Of a stretch of DNA of 5,049 nt, positions 4,716-5,049 are shown piece by piece; the first letter of the stretch is position 1, and every line of letters begins with the position of its first letter. The position numbers and the translations under genes were made by a program. Source of the DNA: Chloroflexota bacterium (GTDB taxonomy: Bacteria > Chloroflexota > Anaerolineae > B4-G1). The stretch covers positions 1 to 5,049 of the forward strand of contig JAUVSX010000282.1 of the NCBI GenBank assembly GCA_030596915.1, written 5' to 3'. Below the pieces are notes generated by a model. That model was not told the DNA's origin. It saw only the letters and a program-made list of their open reading frames with translations, and made no database searches.

Positions 4716-5049
4716 ATGGGTATACCCAGCAATTGGAGACTCGCGCAGCAGCGATATCGACTCGTAGGTGAGGAGTGCGAGGGATGCGGTGTGCGCATCT
4801 TCCCGCCCCGGGACGTCTGCCCGACTTGTGAGGCGCCTGCCCAGGCCCCGTATGCGTTCAGTGGCCGTGGCGAGGTCTATTCCTACAGCACCGTCTATCA
4901 GGCTCCCAAGGGGTTCGAGGAGTTCGTCCCCTACACGGTGGCATTGGTCCAGCTTGAGGAAGGCCCGATGGTGGCCGCACAGATAACCGACGTGGATACC
5001 GATGACCTTCAGATCGGCATGCCTGTGGAGATGGTTACGCGCAAGGTCC
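4716..5049 (+). CDS. DUF35 zinc-ribbon/OB-fold protein, N-terminal part (cut by right window edge)
   Basis: 111 codons are visible with no stop. The protein starts MGIPSNWRLAQQRYRLVGEE. The N-terminal helix with W-R and Q-R-Y-R-L-V-G is typical of the family and precedes a rubredoxin-like zinc ribbon. The ribbon uses Cys21, Cys24, Cys35 and Cys38 (CEGC and CPTC, with the usual FPPRDVCP between). The OB-fold follows: GRGEVYSYSTVYQAPKGFEEFVPY (50-73), then YTVALVQLEEGPMVAAQI (73-90) and IGMPVEMV (100-107). In Methanothermococcus the DUF35 protein bridges thiolase and HMG-CoA synthase and takes part in a shared CoA site. Its position after those two genes strongly suggests the same role. About the last 20-30 residues of a typical member (130-140 residues) should lie beyond the edge. 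The gene is 89 bases after the thiolase with its own strong ribosome site. Confidence 0.92.
   Translation, partial: MGIPSNWRLAQQRYRLVGEECEGCGVRIFPPRDVCPTCEAPAQAPYAFSGRGEVYSYSTVYQAPKGFEEFVPYTVALVQLEEGPMVAAQITDVDTDDLQIGMPVEMVTRKV

Noticed and set aside
1..5049. CRISPR array, tRNA/rRNA gene, insertion sequence or phage remnant
   Set aside because: No regularly spaced repeats, cloverleaf-like segments, transposase or integrase motifs or terminal inverted repeats were seen on either strand.

Overview
The window reads like a GC-rich bacterial chromosome (about 60-65% G+C by eye). Two divergent gene groups are separated by a control region of roughly 390 bases. The gene content (an archaeal-type HMG-CoA synthase/thiolase/DUF35 set, a class II HMG-CoA reductase, and a tungsten aldehyde oxidoreductase with a MoaD-like partner) best suits Chloroflexota or a related lineage. 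This taxonomic guess is inference from family content; there is no marker gene in the window.

Left side, minus strand (1-681): a small MoaD/ThiS-like sulfur carrier ending in Gly-Gly is followed, after a strong intercistronic hairpin, by the N-terminal 112 codons of a tungsten-containing aldehyde:ferredoxin oxidoreductase (AOR) family enzyme that runs off the left edge. The pair makes sense together: a sulfur carrier for building the pterin dithiolene, and an enzyme that uses tungstopterin.

Middle (682-1068): a non-coding divergent control region. It has a perfect TATAAT on each strand. The rightward one is an extended -10 with an imperfect tandem repeat just upstream and an 8-12-8 inverted repeat starting at about +4. 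The leftward one has a recognisable -35.

Right side, plus strand (1069-5049): a tightly packed upper mevalonate pathway operon. It encodes class II HMG-CoA reductase, archaeal-type HMG-CoA synthase (8-base overlap), archaeal/SCP2-type thiolase (4-base ATGA overlap), and, after 89 bases, a DUF35 zinc-ribbon/OB-fold protein cut by the right edge. In methanogenic archaea the last three proteins form one complex that makes HMG-CoA from acetyl-CoA. The reductase then converts HMG-CoA to mevalonate for isoprenoid synthesis, so the operon would carry acetyl-CoA to mevalonate.

The most unusual observation is in the thiolase. The position of the nucleophilic cysteine is a serine (Ser83, codon TCC), and the family's HDCF motif reads HDEF. 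The adjacent HMG-CoA synthase and reductase keep complete catalytic sets. The thiolase subunit may therefore be catalytically altered or serve mainly as a structural/scaffold partner, unless the TCC is a sequencing error.
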